Shown here: positions 53,790-62,354 of the stretch, one piece after another
How positions within the stretch are numbered: the first letter of the stretch is position 1
How the letters are laid out: each line of letters starts with the position of its first letter
Assembly (NCBI RefSeq): GCF_000337095.1
Contig: NZ_AOIV01000008.1
Span: forward strand, 62,001 to 126,000
Reading direction: 5' to 3'
DNA from: Halogeometricum pallidum JCM 14848
GTDB lineage: Archaea > Halobacteriota > Halobacteria > Halobacteriales > Haloferacaceae
Length of the DNA: 64,000 nucleotides
Made by a program: the position numbers and the translations under genes
Notes under the pieces: model-generated
Database searches by the model: none
Told to the model about the DNA's origin: nothing
What the model saw: the letters and a program-made list of their open reading frames with translations, nothing else

Positions 53790-54299
53790 ATGAACGACGA
53801 CCGAAAAGGACAGAGCATGCAGACGCGCTGGGTCATCGCGGCACTCCTCGCGATTCCGCTCTTGGACACGTTGCTGTTGATTCCGCTGTCCGGGTTCATC
53901 GGATTCGTGCCAACGGTGCTGCTGGTCGTCCTGACCGGCCTCGTCGGAATGCTTCTCGTTCGCGCCGAGGGCCGTCACACGCTCTCGAAACTCCAGCGGA
54001 AGGTCGCGACGGGGGCGTTGCCGACGAACGAACTGCTGGATGGGGGGCTACTCATCGGCGCGGGCGCGTTCCTCCTCACACCCGGCGTGGTCACCGACCT
54101 CCTCGGATTCGTCCTGGCCGTCCCGGTGACGCGGTATCCGATTCGCGAGGCACTGAAACGCTTCGTCGTTCGTCCGTACCTCGAAAAGCAGACCGAGGGG
54201 TTCTTCTCGGGCGACGTCTGGGTCGGCGGGTTCCCCGACGACGACGTCATCAACCTCGACCCGGAGAACTACGGTCGGCCGGACGACGACAACTCCTGA
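53790..54299 (+). CDS. FxsA-family membrane protein
   Basis: A 169-residue protein with an N-terminal hydrophobic run (RWVIAALLAIPLLDTLLLIPLSGFIGF, quoted in part: residues ~13-39) followed by VPTVLLVVLTGLVGMLLVRAEG and a second membrane segment GGLLIGAGAFLLTPGVVTDLLGF (pieces). These match FxsA, originally linked to phage exclusion in E. coli. The ATG at 53817 (MQTRWVIAALLAIPLLD) is an equally likely start. Role in archaea unknown. Confidence 0.85.
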   Translation: MNDDRKGQSMQTRWVIAALLAIPLLDTLLLIPLSGFIGFVPTVLLVVLTGLVGMLLVRAEGRHTLSKLQRKVATGALPTNELLDGGLLIGAGAFLLTPGVVTDLLGFVLAVPVTRYPIREALKRFVVRPYLEKQTEGFFSGDVWVGGFPDDDVINLDPENYGRPDDDNS

Positions 54300-54772
54300 C
54301 CCGCGAGGTTCGTCCGCCGTCTCACTTGCGACGAGCGATTCTCCCGTAGTCGGTGTAAAGACTCGAACACAGTATCTGGTGCTCTACCGAGATTTCTGTC
54401 CCTATCCATCGACAAAGAAATTCTATAGTGGTCGTTTCTGGATCTATATTAGAAACTACGTACGAAAGTATCCCAGTATGGACGTATAACTGACTACTAT
54501 AATTACATTCTGTCTTTGTATAGATACATAAGTGTGGGTCTGGTTAGATGTTCCCCACTCGCACACCCGAACGGTGAGCGGTCAGATATCGTTCTCTGCA
54601 ACTACACGAACTTCGACACCGGGGTGTCAAGGTTTCCCATTACGGACGTATGCCTGTAACTAGCCCCCTCACGAGTGATGGGGTCAATCACATCGTCGCC
54701 TTTCCGTGTCGCTCGGGGGTGGCGGAGTCGTGTAATTCGGTCGCAGAAGAGGCCGGTTCGACGCGGTGAGAC
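54300..54772. other. AT-rich intergenic region without a gene
   Basis: This 473-base gap lies between fxsA and the first PadR gene. It is visibly AT-richer than neighbouring genes, has no long open frame and no tRNA or hairpin strong enough to call. Two short copies of a GGACGTAT-centred sequence occur at about 54480 and 54640. It probably holds terminators and regulatory DNA, or is a decayed remnant. Confidence 0.4.
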
Positions 54773-55069
54773 CTACTGGTCGTCGAGGCCCGGAATGGTC
54801 TCGTTCTCCCACCGACGACGGTTTTCGAGGGCCTCGCGGCCGGTCTCCGAGAGCGTGTAGAAGTTCGTCCGTCGGTCGAGTTGTCCCTTCTCGACCAGAC
54901 CGTTCTCCACGACCACGTCGAGGTTCGGATAGAGACGGCCGTGGTTCACCTCGTTGATCTCCTTTTCGATCTCCTCTTTGACGGTCTGTCCCGAGGGCTT
55001 GTCCAATCCCGCAATCACCGTCAGCAAGTCCCGCTGAAACCCGGTCAACTCGAACATCTCGTTCGTCAT
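54773..55069 (-). CDS. PadR-family transcription regulator (copy 1)
   Basis: A 98-residue regulator: MTNEMFELTGFQRDLLTVIAG, then SGQTVKEEIEKEINEVNHGRLYPN (pieces), with recognition helix and wing VVVENGLVEKGQLDRRTNFYTL. This is the N-terminal winged helix of PadR without the usual dimerisation helix; the C-terminal half is short. It is nearly identical to the next gene upstream (55187-55483). TATA-like ATATATAT lies about 20-25 bases before the start. Confidence 0.93.
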   Translation of the reverse strand: MTNEMFELTGFQRDLLTVIAGLDKPSGQTVKEEIEKEINEVNHGRLYPNLDVVVENGLVEKGQLDRRTNFYTLSETGREALENRRRWENETIPGLDDQ

Positions 55070-55186
55070 CGACCATCTCTTCTCACGACGAACATATATA
55101 TTCAACCAATGTTCTATAGTATTGACTGTCACACAATGGGATGTAAAACCGAATCACCAGGGTCCGGTTGGCGACCGCGACCGCCG

Positions 55187-55483
55187 TCAGTCGTCGGTGA
55201 GGTTCGGGACGGTATCGTTCTCCCACCGACGGCGGTTCTTAAGCGCTTCGCGGCCCGACTCGGACAGCGCGTAGTAGTTCGTTCGCCGATCGAGTTGTCC
55301 CTTCTCGACCAGACCGTTCTCGACGAGGGCATCGAGGTTCGGGTAGAGGCGACCGTGGTTCACCTCGTCGATCTCTTTTTCGATCTCCTCTTTGACGGTC
55401 TGTCCGGAGGGCTTTTCGAGTCCCGCGATCACGGTGAGGACGTCTCGCTGAAATCCAGTCAGCTCGAACATATTATCCGTCAT
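55187..55483 (-). CDS. PadR-family transcription regulator (copy 2)
   Basis: A 98-residue regulator nearly identical in length and sequence to its downstream neighbour at 54773-55069: both share the GQTVKEEIEKEI and VENGLVEKGQLDRRTN segments. Tandem duplication within the last stretch of evolution is likely. The TATA box region (AAATACTTGTGACA on the minus strand) resembles that of the neighbouring copy. Targets unknown; heterodimers are possible. Confidence 0.93.
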   Translation of the reverse strand: MTDNMFELTGFQRDVLTVIAGLEKPSGQTVKEEIEKEIDEVNHGRLYPNLDALVENGLVEKGQLDRRTNYYALSESGREALKNRRRWENDTVPNLTDD

Positions 55484-55679
55484 CAGTCTCCCCTTCTTGC
55501 GAGTGTCACAAGTATTTATGCAGAGTCACAGATAAAAGAAAATCACTAATAGCTACGTGTATATCGACCAGCGGCGAGTTGCGACCCCGATACCCGCCGT
55601 TCGAATCGTCTGTCGACTTTTCTCTGACGACGCCGTCGTGAGCGACGGTGCAGACGACTGAAGGGGGAATTCCGAACGT

Positions 55680-56609
55680 TCATCCGCCGTGCTTTCCCCC
55701 ACCGTCCGGCGACCGGTATCCGAGCAGTCGAAAGGTGACGTAAGATGTGACGTTGATACACCCGACGTTCAACAGGAGGACGGCGAACGCGCCGAACGCG
55801 ACGGAGAACTGGCGCCACGCGAGACCGACGCCGCCGGCGGCGGCAGCGGGGATGACGGCCGCGGCCACGGCTACGCCGGCGAGCACTACCCCCTGGTCGG
55901 TCGCCAACGCGAGTGCGCTCGCAGCGCCGGCGGCTATCGCGATCGTGAGTATGAGGAAGCCCGGAGTGCTGAAAGCGGTCACCTGCTTCGTTCCGACTAT
56001 CGGCCCGTTCGGCGGCACGACGGCCGTCCAGTTGGCTAACAGTCCGACGCAGAAGCCGGTGACAACTGCGAATCCGAGCCCGAACAGCTGCGATTTAGCC
56101 CCGTCGACTAGGAGTTCGGAGTCGCCGAGGAGTGCGCCGAGTGCGACGGATAGCAGCGAACTGGTGAGCGGTGAGATGACCATGGATCCGACGATGGCGA
56201 TGACCGAGTTCAACAGCAGACCCGCCGTCGCCACCGTCGCACTGAGCACCGCTTGCGCGAGGAAGATCTTTCGGTCCGGCTCTATCTCCCGAGCGGAGGT
56301 CCGCAGTTCGTCGCGGGCGATACGCGAGTCCGACTCCTCGCCCTCCGTGTACTCCTTCTCCAGTTCATCGACGTTCGGCGTCATCGCGGTGTTGAGGTCG
56401 CTGACCACGGTGTATCGTTCCACCTCGACCTCCGAATCTCGCAGTTCCTCCAGAATCGCCTCAACGGCGCCCGAAGGCACCGGAAAGGAGACGAGCGAGG
56501 CATCTCGGCGGTCGGCGTCGAGAGAGACGAAGTCGACGCCGACCTCGTCTAAGGTGTCGAACGTCGCGTCCCGATGTTTGTCGCGGACGAGTATCTCTAT
56601 GCGGCGCAT
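55680..56609 (-). CDS. DUF389 (TIGR00341-type) membrane protein
   Basis: A 309-residue protein. An N-terminal soluble part (MRRIEILVRDKHRDATFDTL..., to about residue 115) has a ferredoxin-like fold, followed by six or so hydrophobic segments. IVGSMVISPLTSSLLSVALGALLG and FSTPGFLILTIAIAAGAASALAL (pieces) are typical of the DUF389/TIGR00341 family, whose function is unknown. The ATG at 56607-56609 is preferred; the longer frame upstream starts with TTG. Confidence 0.88.
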   Translation of the reverse strand: MRRIEILVRDKHRDATFDTLDEVGVDFVSLDADRRDASLVSFPVPSGAVEAILEELRDSEVEVERYTVVSDLNTAMTPNVDELEKEYTEGEESDSRIARDELRTSAREIEPDRKIFLAQAVLSATVATAGLLLNSVIAIVGSMVISPLTSSLLSVALGALLGDSELLVDGAKSQLFGLGFAVVTGFCVGLLANWTAVVPPNGPIVGTKQVTAFSTPGFLILTIAIAAGAASALALATDQGVVLAGVAVAAAVIPAAAAGGVGLAWRQFSVAFGAFAVLLLNVGCINVTSYVTFRLLGYRSPDGGGKHGG

Positions 56610-57145
56610 CGGCGACCTATCCCGTGGGTGCGGTCGCTCCCGGAACGTCCACCGTCCCGCGGCGCCGCAGTCGGTCGACTCGAGCAATGCAGCGACGCTC
56701 CGTTCACCGATGCGGAGTTCGTCCGGGTCGCTGGAAAGCGTTGTGACCGACGGCGGATCCGAGGCTCCATCGAGGATAGAGTCGGACGCTTTTAGCTTTC
56801 CATCATCTCGCTACTATGGGAGTACAATTGTCGTATATAAAATCACATATCCGCCCCAAAACATTTTGTTGTCGAGTGTGTTTCTATACAGACGAATATA
56901 TAAACAAAAAATTCGATACTAAACTCGGAACCCACAGATATGTATACAAGTATGTCAGATATGGTTTCTAATCAAGCATAGGGTTGCTCGGATGCATTCC
57001 CGTCCCCGCTGAACATCTCGTACAGACGCCGGCGCGCGCCGCCCGCTCTCCTATCGGTCGTACGCCGGTGTCTATCACCCGACGGAGCCGCCTCGAAAAG
57101 AAACTCTTAAACGAATCCTCGAACAACGACTGAATGCGCTCACCT
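56610..57145. other. Intergenic region between DUF389 gene and tRNA-Ile
   Basis: No gene is supported in this 536-base gap. The left 200 bases lie upstream of the DUF389 gene and hold its promoter (a GAAAGCTAAAAG box on the minus strand near 56790). From about 56800 to 56960 the DNA is very AT-rich. The right end carries a CTCTTAAACG box about 35-40 bases before the tRNA, the likely tRNA promoter. Confidence 0.5.
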
Positions 57146-57219
57146 GGGCCAATAGCTCAGTCAGGTTGAGCGCTCGGCTGATAACCGGGAGGTCCGCGGT
57201 TCAAATCCGCGTTGGCCCA
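57146..57219 (+). tRNA. tRNA-Ile (GAT)
   Basis: A 74-base cloverleaf: acceptor GGGCCAA pairs with TTGGCCC at 57212-57218, with A57219 as discriminator. The anticodon stem CTCGG/CCGGG encloses the loop CTGATAA with anticodon GAT at 57180-57182. The T arm GCGGTTCAAATCCGC is canonical. CCA is not encoded and there is no intron. The last 13 bases are repeated at 63489-63501, marking it as the integration site of a mobile element. Confidence 0.97.
57207..57219. repeat. attL: 13-bp repeat of the tRNA-Ile 3' end
   Basis: CCGCGTTGGCCCA at the 3' end of tRNA-Ile is identical to 63489-63501. Paired with a tyrosine integrase gene next to the second copy, this is the expected core of a tRNA-targeting integrative element; the tRNA remains intact at this end. 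Confidence 0.85.
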
Positions 57220-57226
57220 CCTACCT

Positions 57227-57281
57227 TCCTGGCCTTCGTTGGCCAGGAGAGATTGGGGCCGGGAACTCCCCAGCCACCTAA
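57227..57281. repeat. Two-hairpin motif, copy A, beside attL
   Basis: An 8-bp stem (57227-57234 with 57241-57248) is followed by a GGGG...CCCC hairpin (57255-57258 with 57268-57271) and then the rest of a 19-base stretch at 57263-57281 that is identical to 63546-63564. It starts 7 bases after the att core. A matching two-hairpin motif, with a differently sequenced first stem, lies beside attR. Confidence 0.7.
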
Positions 57282-57402
57282 TCTCGGCGTTTCCTCAAAC
57301 TCGCTATAGGGGTCTCTATGAGCAATTCGGTAGTTCCCCTACCTGTACCCTACGCCATCTGGCGATAGGTTTAGCTCAGTATAGTAGTCCGGGGTGGGTC
57401 TT

Positions 57403-57573
57403 GTGAATCCGATACCCGGATTCTGTGCCGCCTGTCGCCAATATTCCTGTGAGCTCGTACGCGGGCGAGAAACGGCAGACGATCCTCTCTGCTCATACTG
57501 CTATGAGGGACTAGTTCGTCCTGCGTACGATCCACGGCTTCTCTCGAAACACATCCAGGAGATGGCCCGATGA
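57403..57573 (+). CDS. Zinc-ribbon peptide, 56 residues
   Basis: A GTG-started frame of 56 residues with two CxxC knuckles: FCAACRQYSC and PLCSYCYEG. This gives a complete four-cysteine zinc ribbon, a common fold in small haloarchaeal and viral proteins. A TATAGTAG box lies about 20 bases upstream, so the message is likely leaderless. Its stop codon overlaps the next frame (ATGA), which in turn leads to Rep. It is too short to appear in ordinary ORF listings. Confidence 0.7.
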   Translation: MNPIPGFCAACRQYSCELVRGRETADDPLCSYCYEGLVRPAYDPRLLSKHIQEMAR

Positions 57574-57905
57574 ACGGGTGTCTTCGCGCGGTTCAGCGAG
57601 TCCGCCGCGATCTCTACCCTCCCACACACCCACCCTCATTGTTGGGTGACCGAGAGGACCCCCTTCACGGGGGTCCGATCGGTCGTCCGTCCATCCGCCG
57701 CAAGCGGAGGAACGGAAGAGACGGCTCGCCCGGCAGCGCAGCGAAGCGAGCAGCCCGGAACGCGGTGCGGGCGCTCACCGCACCGCGCACCGGCTCGACC
57801 ACCCGTCCGTGGGGCTTGTCCCCACGCAACGGAAGCCGACGCGCACCCTCGACCGAAGGGAGAGGGCCCGAGGTGCGGTGGCAGTGCGGGAGGTGGAGCA
57901 GTTAG
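57570..57905 (+). CDS. Arg-rich ORF between zinc ribbon and Rep
   Basis: A 111-residue frame starting in an ATGA overlap with the zinc-ribbon gene and ending one base before the Rep GTG. The Arg/Pro/Gly-rich composition (residues ~40-110) is unlike an acidic haloarchaeal protein, and its DNA holds a 21-base hairpin at 57656-57676. It could be a real coupled gene or a structured origin region that happens to be open. The coupling favours translation; composition argues against a folded protein. Confidence 0.4.
   Translation: MNGCLRAVQRVRRDLYPPTHPPSLLGDREDPLHGGPIGRPSIRRKRRNGRDGSPGSAAKRAARNAVRALTAPRTGSTTRPWGLSPRNGSRRAPSTEGRGPEVRWQCGRWSS
57656..57676. repeat. Hairpin, candidate Rep origin
   Basis: GGACCCCC and GGGGGTCC pair around a 5-base loop. 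It lies about 230 bases upstream of the rep start; HUH Rep proteins nick at or beside hairpins in their double-strand origins, often just ahead of the rep gene. A second, weaker stem (CACCC/GGGTG) is at about 57632-57649. The link to replication is inference. Confidence 0.45.
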
Positions 57906-57906
57906 C

Positions 57907-59238
57907 GTGAGTAATCCATCAGCACTCACTGGAGCTCACGCGCCAGATTGGGAGTCCCGTTCTCGGCCTTCCAAGACTAACTGTACAACCGCCGACTCGA
58001 ACTCTCTACCGACCGGTGAGACGACTTGGCGGGGATATTGGTGGAAACAAAAGAACCGTCTGGTCGACCAATTTCTTGAAGACATGCCAAACCGGGCATC
58101 TCGACCGCTATCAGTCCGTAACAATGTGAAACTTCGTGAAGAGGCCACGAGGGAGAAGCATGAGGATTCTACAGGCGCTCGACGTTCAGCCCCTTGGTCA
58201 TCGGTATTACGCGAGTTCTTGACTTGGTACAACGACTACCGCTATCTACACCTTCGGTTCCGTGATCCAGATGGTAATTTAGTGCGGGGTCAGATGTCGA
58301 ACAGCCATCAACCACGATACAGGAACCGGTATTACGCTCGCATCAAGGCCCTTGAACGCCAAGCTATTGCTCAGTTTGACGATCTGTACGTAACGATGCT
58401 ATCGCTCACTGGCTCTATGCAGAACGCCAACGGAGGTTGGCGTGCCCCGGCCGATCACCTCCGAGACGTTGTTTCGTCTTGGCGTCCTGATCGCGGTCGC
58501 GGTGTTTACCATGCATTGAGGGATTCTCTCAGTGCTGCGAACGATGTTACTCGCTGGGAATATGCCATTGTGACTGAACACCATGCAAATGGCTACGGGC
58601 ATATTCACGTAGCAGTATTTACTGATGGTCCGGTTGATCAGGAGACGTTTCGCCCGGCTGTGAACGCGCACGTTCGGAAGTGCGATATTGCAGGAGCTGA
58701 AGCGCACCAGGTGACTGGAGATGGCGGGGTCGTCTCTGTCTCGCGAGTTAATCCAGATCTTGATCCAGATGACTATGATGGTTCTAATGAGGTTGGGAAT
58801 CTTGGATCGTACATAGCAGAGTACATCGGAGCAGGCGACGACGGCGGCGATCTGCTTGATCGTGAGCTCTCGGAGTTAATCCATCGTGCAGCCTGCTGGG
58901 CAACAGGAACTCAGCGTGTACGGTTCAGCACAGGTGCAAATGAGCTCATAGATGATGATTTAGCAGAAGAGCCTGATACTGACGACGGCGAACCAATCTT
59001 AGTACCTCGACCAGAGTTTGATCCTGATGCCGATGACCCGGGTGCTACTGTCGGCTATGGAGCTCCTCACGAGGTCATGAACGAAGGCTGGACACTCGAT
59101 GGCATCGGCACGGTTGATGAAGATGGCGAGGATGTTTTTGACCCTGGACATGAAGGAGTTATCTGGATGAATATCGATGATGCACGCCATCTCGATCCTC
59201 CAAATATCCAACCACCTCCACTCACCAGCTACGACTAA
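57907..59238 (+). CDS. HUH-family rolling-circle replication initiator (Rep)
   Basis: A 443-residue protein. Motif 2 of the HUH endonucleases is HIH (His232, His234) in GYGHIHVAVFTDG, with a preceding WEYAIVTEHH. Motif 3 carries Tyr302 and Tyr306 in NLGSYIAEYIG, the two-tyrosine pattern of Y2-type Reps. Relatives occur in haloarchaeal plasmids and pleolipo-/sphaerolipo-type viruses. A GTG start at 57907 is used, one base after the previous frame. The C-terminal ~110 residues are acidic and Pro-rich. Codons are less GC-rich than the host's. Confidence 0.88.
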   Translation: MSNPSALTGAHAPDWESRSRPSKTNCTTADSNSLPTGETTWRGYWWKQKNRLVDQFLEDMPNRASRPLSVRNNVKLREEATREKHEDSTGARRSAPWSSVLREFLTWYNDYRYLHLRFRDPDGNLVRGQMSNSHQPRYRNRYYARIKALERQAIAQFDDLYVTMLSLTGSMQNANGGWRAPADHLRDVVSSWRPDRGRGVYHALRDSLSAANDVTRWEYAIVTEHHANGYGHIHVAVFTDGPVDQETFRPAVNAHVRKCDIAGAEAHQVTGDGGVVSVSRVNPDLDPDDYDGSNEVGNLGSYIAEYIGAGDDGGDLLDRELSELIHRAACWATGTQRVRFSTGANELIDDDLAEEPDTDDGEPILVPRPEFDPDADDPGATVGYGAPHEVMNEGWTLDGIGTVDEDGEDVFDPGHEGVIWMNIDDARHLDPPNIQPPPLTSYD

Positions 59239-59396
59239 GAATTAAGCGAGACTGCGTTGATAACGTAGGTACGTTGACTCTTGGCTACAATCCTAAGGAA
59301 AGTATATATGAAATATGAAAAACGCTTCTCCCAATATGAACGGTGTCTTCACACTCGCTACGTATTTTCATTACAATTGAAAATAACGCACTACAA

Positions 59397-60278
59397 ATGA
59401 AGGATCTCGCAGAATCAAACAAGGGTGCCCGTGGTTTTATAAAAGTACTCGAAGAATATATACCACTGTTCTTCTTTGGGGCAATCTTCATCAGTGGATG
59501 TATCTTACTATTTGCTCTTATTAGTATATCCGACAATTTTCCATTTGGCCAATTTACTTTCGTCCGAGATATTGGAATATTAACACTATCTTTGTTAATT
59601 CTCCCTCTACTGATTGCTACTGCGGTCTTTCCTGCCACCAACCTATTCATGCGACTCGTTCTGGGGCATATTTCGTTAGAAATTTCTTCTTCTTTGTATG
59701 TCCTAGCACGATTCCATTACATTCGACACATTCTAAATAATCTCACTATCTCCTATCTCATTATCCCACTCGTATATATGCGTTCAATTGCTAGTGGACT
59801 CCTTAGCACACAGATTGCTTTGAGCTCGACAATAATTGCAGTGTATTTCCTTTTTATAATAGTTATACAAGATCTCTTTACGACCCTTATTATGGGCTTT
59901 TCAACCAGTGTTCGATGGAACCTTCAAGTAATCCTCGCATTGATGGGGATAGTAGCCGCGGTTGGAGTTTTCTCTGCTAATTATATTGACCGGAATACCT
60001 CTGATATCGCACCAAGGATATATCTCACTATTCCAATTCGTCTTTCCATTTTAGTCATGGGAGTTACTGGCGTATTTGCTATCTCCACTCTCCTTATTGC
60101 GATATTCCAGGAAGATCTACAGGCGGTATTCGCTAATGTATCTGCCTTTTTCTTGGCTATATTCTCTATGGGTCTTTTCTCCTTTGTAGTATATCTATTT
60201 TCACTCCCTTTTCGCGGAGGAATGCAAATTCTCAGGAAACGCGCAGCCATGCAAGCGATTCGACGATATGCGTTAGGT
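59397..60278 (+). pseudogene. 5' part of an interrupted membrane protein gene
   Basis: The first 294 codons of a gene broken by the IS6 insertion (the IS starts at 60279). About seven hydrophobic segments are present, then KRAAMQAIRRYALG. The frame runs 12 more bases into the IS and stops there. Removing the IS and one target copy joins it in frame to 61018-61869 to give a 577-residue protein: an N-terminal membrane domain and a soluble acidic C-terminal domain. A GTG at 59343 is an alternative start. Family not recognised. Confidence 0.82.
60271..60278. repeat. IS target-site duplication, left copy
   Basis: CGTTAGGT, identical to 61010-61017. Eight bases is the usual duplication for IS6-family insertions. 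It is part of the broken gene. Confidence 0.95.
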
Positions 60279-61009
60279 GGCACTGTCTAGATAAGGACGA
60301 GCAGGTTGAAGAGCTAGTGATTCATGCTACTCTCAGACCTGCTCAAAGAGAGTTTAGACACTGCAACGCTTGAATGTTGGCAGCGGGAGCGGACGGCGAC
60401 GCCCGTCAGGGCGTTCGCCGTCCGCCTCCACGCTGCCGGTCTCTCGCTCAGGGAAACAGAGGCGATTCTGCATCTACTCGGCGTAGATCGCTCGTTTCAG
60501 GCGATTTTCCAGTGGGTACATCGACTGGCTGACAGCGTCTCAGACCCGCCTTCGGCGCAGCCGAAGCGGGTCGCTGTCGACGAGACCGCTGTCAAAATCA
60601 ACGGAGAATTGTCTTGGTTGTACGCTGCAATAGATCTCGACACAAAATTACTTCTCGACGTACAGCTGTTCAAGCGACGTGGCACCGACCCGGCGGCTGC
60701 GTTCCTTCACGGAGTCGTCGAGAAACACGATTGTGAAGACACTGTGTTTCTGGTCGATCAATTCGGCTATCGGACTGCCCTCTCTCGATTAGGGTTAAAC
60801 GGTCGGGTTGACTATACGGACCGAAACCTGATCGAAAAGTGGTTTCACACCCTCACAATGCGAGTCGACCGCTTCCATAATTCGTGGGTGGGCAGTCGGC
60901 TGAGCGTTCGCCAGTGGCTTGCGCTGTTTGTTCATTACTATAACTTTCAACGACCGCATCAAGCGCTCAATGGACGAACACCGGTTGAGGAGGTTAACTA
61001 GACAGTGCC
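60279..61009 (+). mobile_element. IS6-family insertion sequence, 731 bp
   Basis: Terminal inverted repeats GGCACTGTCTAG (60279-60290) and CTAGACAGTGCC (60998-61009) are perfect over 12 bases. The 8-bp duplications CGTTAGGT lie on both sides. It holds a single transposase gene. Perfect ends and duplication indicate a recent insertion; the transposase frame is intact, so it may be active. IS6 elements transpose by replicative co-integrate formation. Confidence 0.95.
60324..61001 (+). CDS. IS6-family DDE transposase
   Basis: A 225-residue transposase with the DDE residues in order: Asp in RVAVDETAVKI, Asp in FLVDQFGYRT and Glu in NLIEKWFHTLTMR. The N-terminal LRETEAILHLLGVDRSF is the DNA-binding helix region. 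Its last codons run into the right inverted repeat (TAG at 60999-61001). It is an intact copy within the insertion sequence. Confidence 0.95.
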   Translation: MLLSDLLKESLDTATLECWQRERTATPVRAFAVRLHAAGLSLRETEAILHLLGVDRSFQAIFQWVHRLADSVSDPPSAQPKRVAVDETAVKINGELSWLYAAIDLDTKLLLDVQLFKRRGTDPAAAFLHGVVEKHDCEDTVFLVDQFGYRTALSRLGLNGRVDYTDRNLIEKWFHTLTMRVDRFHNSWVGSRLSVRQWLALFVHYYNFQRPHQALNGRTPVEEVN

Positions 61010-61017
61010 CGTTAGGT
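61010..61017. repeat. IS target-site duplication, right copy
   Basis: CGTTAGGT, identical to 60271-60278. The frame of the interrupted gene continues right after it. Confidence 0.95.
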
Positions 61018-61869
61018 AGTCTACAAAGGGAATTGTCATTTGAGATTCTGAACGGTATCGAACAGAACAATAACGATCAGAATACACCCGGAGAAAGCCA
61101 ATCCGTCGGTATTACTTCCGCAGACCTCAATCTAAAATCTGGTGAGAGAATAACTGACATCCAATTAAAGGATATTGGGAATATCTACCAAACTTATGGA
61201 AACTGCTTTGAATCCTTGACATTTGAGAAAACAGTGGGTGACGAGATCGTCGGTTATGATGATACGGTAGTATCTGTCTCGGGCTGGAACGGAAAACGAG
61301 CGATTAGTGAACTCTGCTCAGATTTGTCTGATGCGTATTATTCTGATCTCGTTGGTGATGGTTTCGGAATTAAGCCTCAACGACAAAACAATGCACTTGA
61401 AGAGTATATATCTCAGCTAGAAAACCAGTCAAAAAAAGCAATATCTGAACATAACCCAGCCCGACTATCTTTCCTGATGGAGGAGTATCGTCACTTGATT
61501 GAGATTTGTTCAATCAACAGTGAACTCTATAGCTCAGAAACAGTATCTGTAGAACTTCCCACCCAAACTTTGCAGCAGAGTCTGGAAAATACTGTCCAAT
61601 TCACGATTGATGTTACTAGCCCAGAGGGAGAACTTACTCCCTCAAAAAGGTCCATATTAGGTATAATAGTTTACGCAGTATACAGATCGGGAGCGGAAAG
61701 CTATAAAGAAGGCCACGATCCATCATATTCGGAAAAAGCAGAGGAAGTGTTAGATAGATTCTTAATGTTGCTACCGCGAGACGATGTTGATCTATATGAT
61801 GATATTCGGGAAAGAAGAGATAGCCTCAGAAAACTGAGTGGGGAAGAGTCCAAAGAGAATCGCTCATAG
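61018..61869 (+). pseudogene. 3' part of the interrupted membrane protein gene
   Basis: 284 codons to the stop of the gene whose 5' part is at 59397-60278. It encodes the soluble C-terminal domain: SLQRELSFEILNGIEQ, LKDIGNIYQTYGNCFESL, and helical, charged sequence ending SGEESKENRS. It has no membrane segments. A frame opening inside the IS at 60919 would make a 316-residue fusion of transposase-derived and host residues, which is unlikely to be used. Confidence 0.8.
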
Positions 61870-61899
61870 TTGCTAGGTAGTTGGTTCCACAACAAGTTA

Positions 61900-62262
61900 T
61901 TATTGAGAATTCTTATTGTTTGATTCAGGAGCCTGGTCGTAGACCTCTGGATCACCAGTGACAACAAAAGCACCATCGGGTGTAATCTGATATTTCCCTC
62001 GGCCAACTTTTTCAACTAATCCTCCTGCTTGTAATGTATTCAGCCGCCGCGAAACGGTTACACGTGATACATTAGTGTTCTCTGCAATAACCGAGGGGGT
62101 GAGAATAAGTCCGGTGTACATTACAAATAGAATGTGTGCGTCTGCCCCAGTGAACCAGTCTGGTGTGTCGCCACTAATTATTGGTTTTGTTTCTCCAGAA
62201 AGATTCGGAAGTTGAGATAGCTTTTCCGAGGCTGTTTCCTCCTCGTTGTCGCAGTCGTCCAT
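61900..62262 (-). CDS. PhiH1-like winged-helix repressor
   Basis: A 120-residue regulator. The core WFTGADAHILFVMYTGLIL ... VIAENTNVSRVTVSRRLNTL and AGGLVEKVGRGKYQITPDG (pieces) is the winged helix of the haloarchaeal phage PhiH1-type repressor family. ATG at 62260-62262 is chosen; the upstream frame is hydrophobic and probably not translated. It is divergent from the integrase with a palindrome between, the expected place for controlling both. Confidence 0.85.
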   Translation of the reverse strand: MDDCDNEEETASEKLSQLPNLSGETKPIISGDTPDWFTGADAHILFVMYTGLILTPSVIAENTNVSRVTVSRRLNTLQAGGLVEKVGRGKYQITPDGAFVVTGDPEVYDQAPESNNKNSQ

Positions 62263-62354
62263 TAAACAGCGTATTGGGTTGAGTACTGAAAACAGTATGG
62301 TCTTTTTATATCCACCTTTTAGAGGTAGCCATACATAGGCAACTACTTGTATGA

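Noticed and set aside
57371-57400. A TTAGCTCAGTATAGTAGTCC stretch resembling a tRNA D arm
   Set aside because: There is no acceptor stem, anticodon loop or T arm to go with it. It more likely holds the promoter of the zinc-ribbon gene, although a tRNA-like decoy cannot be fully excluded.
60919-61869. A 316-codon frame that starts inside the IS and runs into the 3' part of the broken gene
   Set aside because: The first codons are an out-of-frame reading of the transposase end; the true frame begins in the upstream half and is cut by the insertion.
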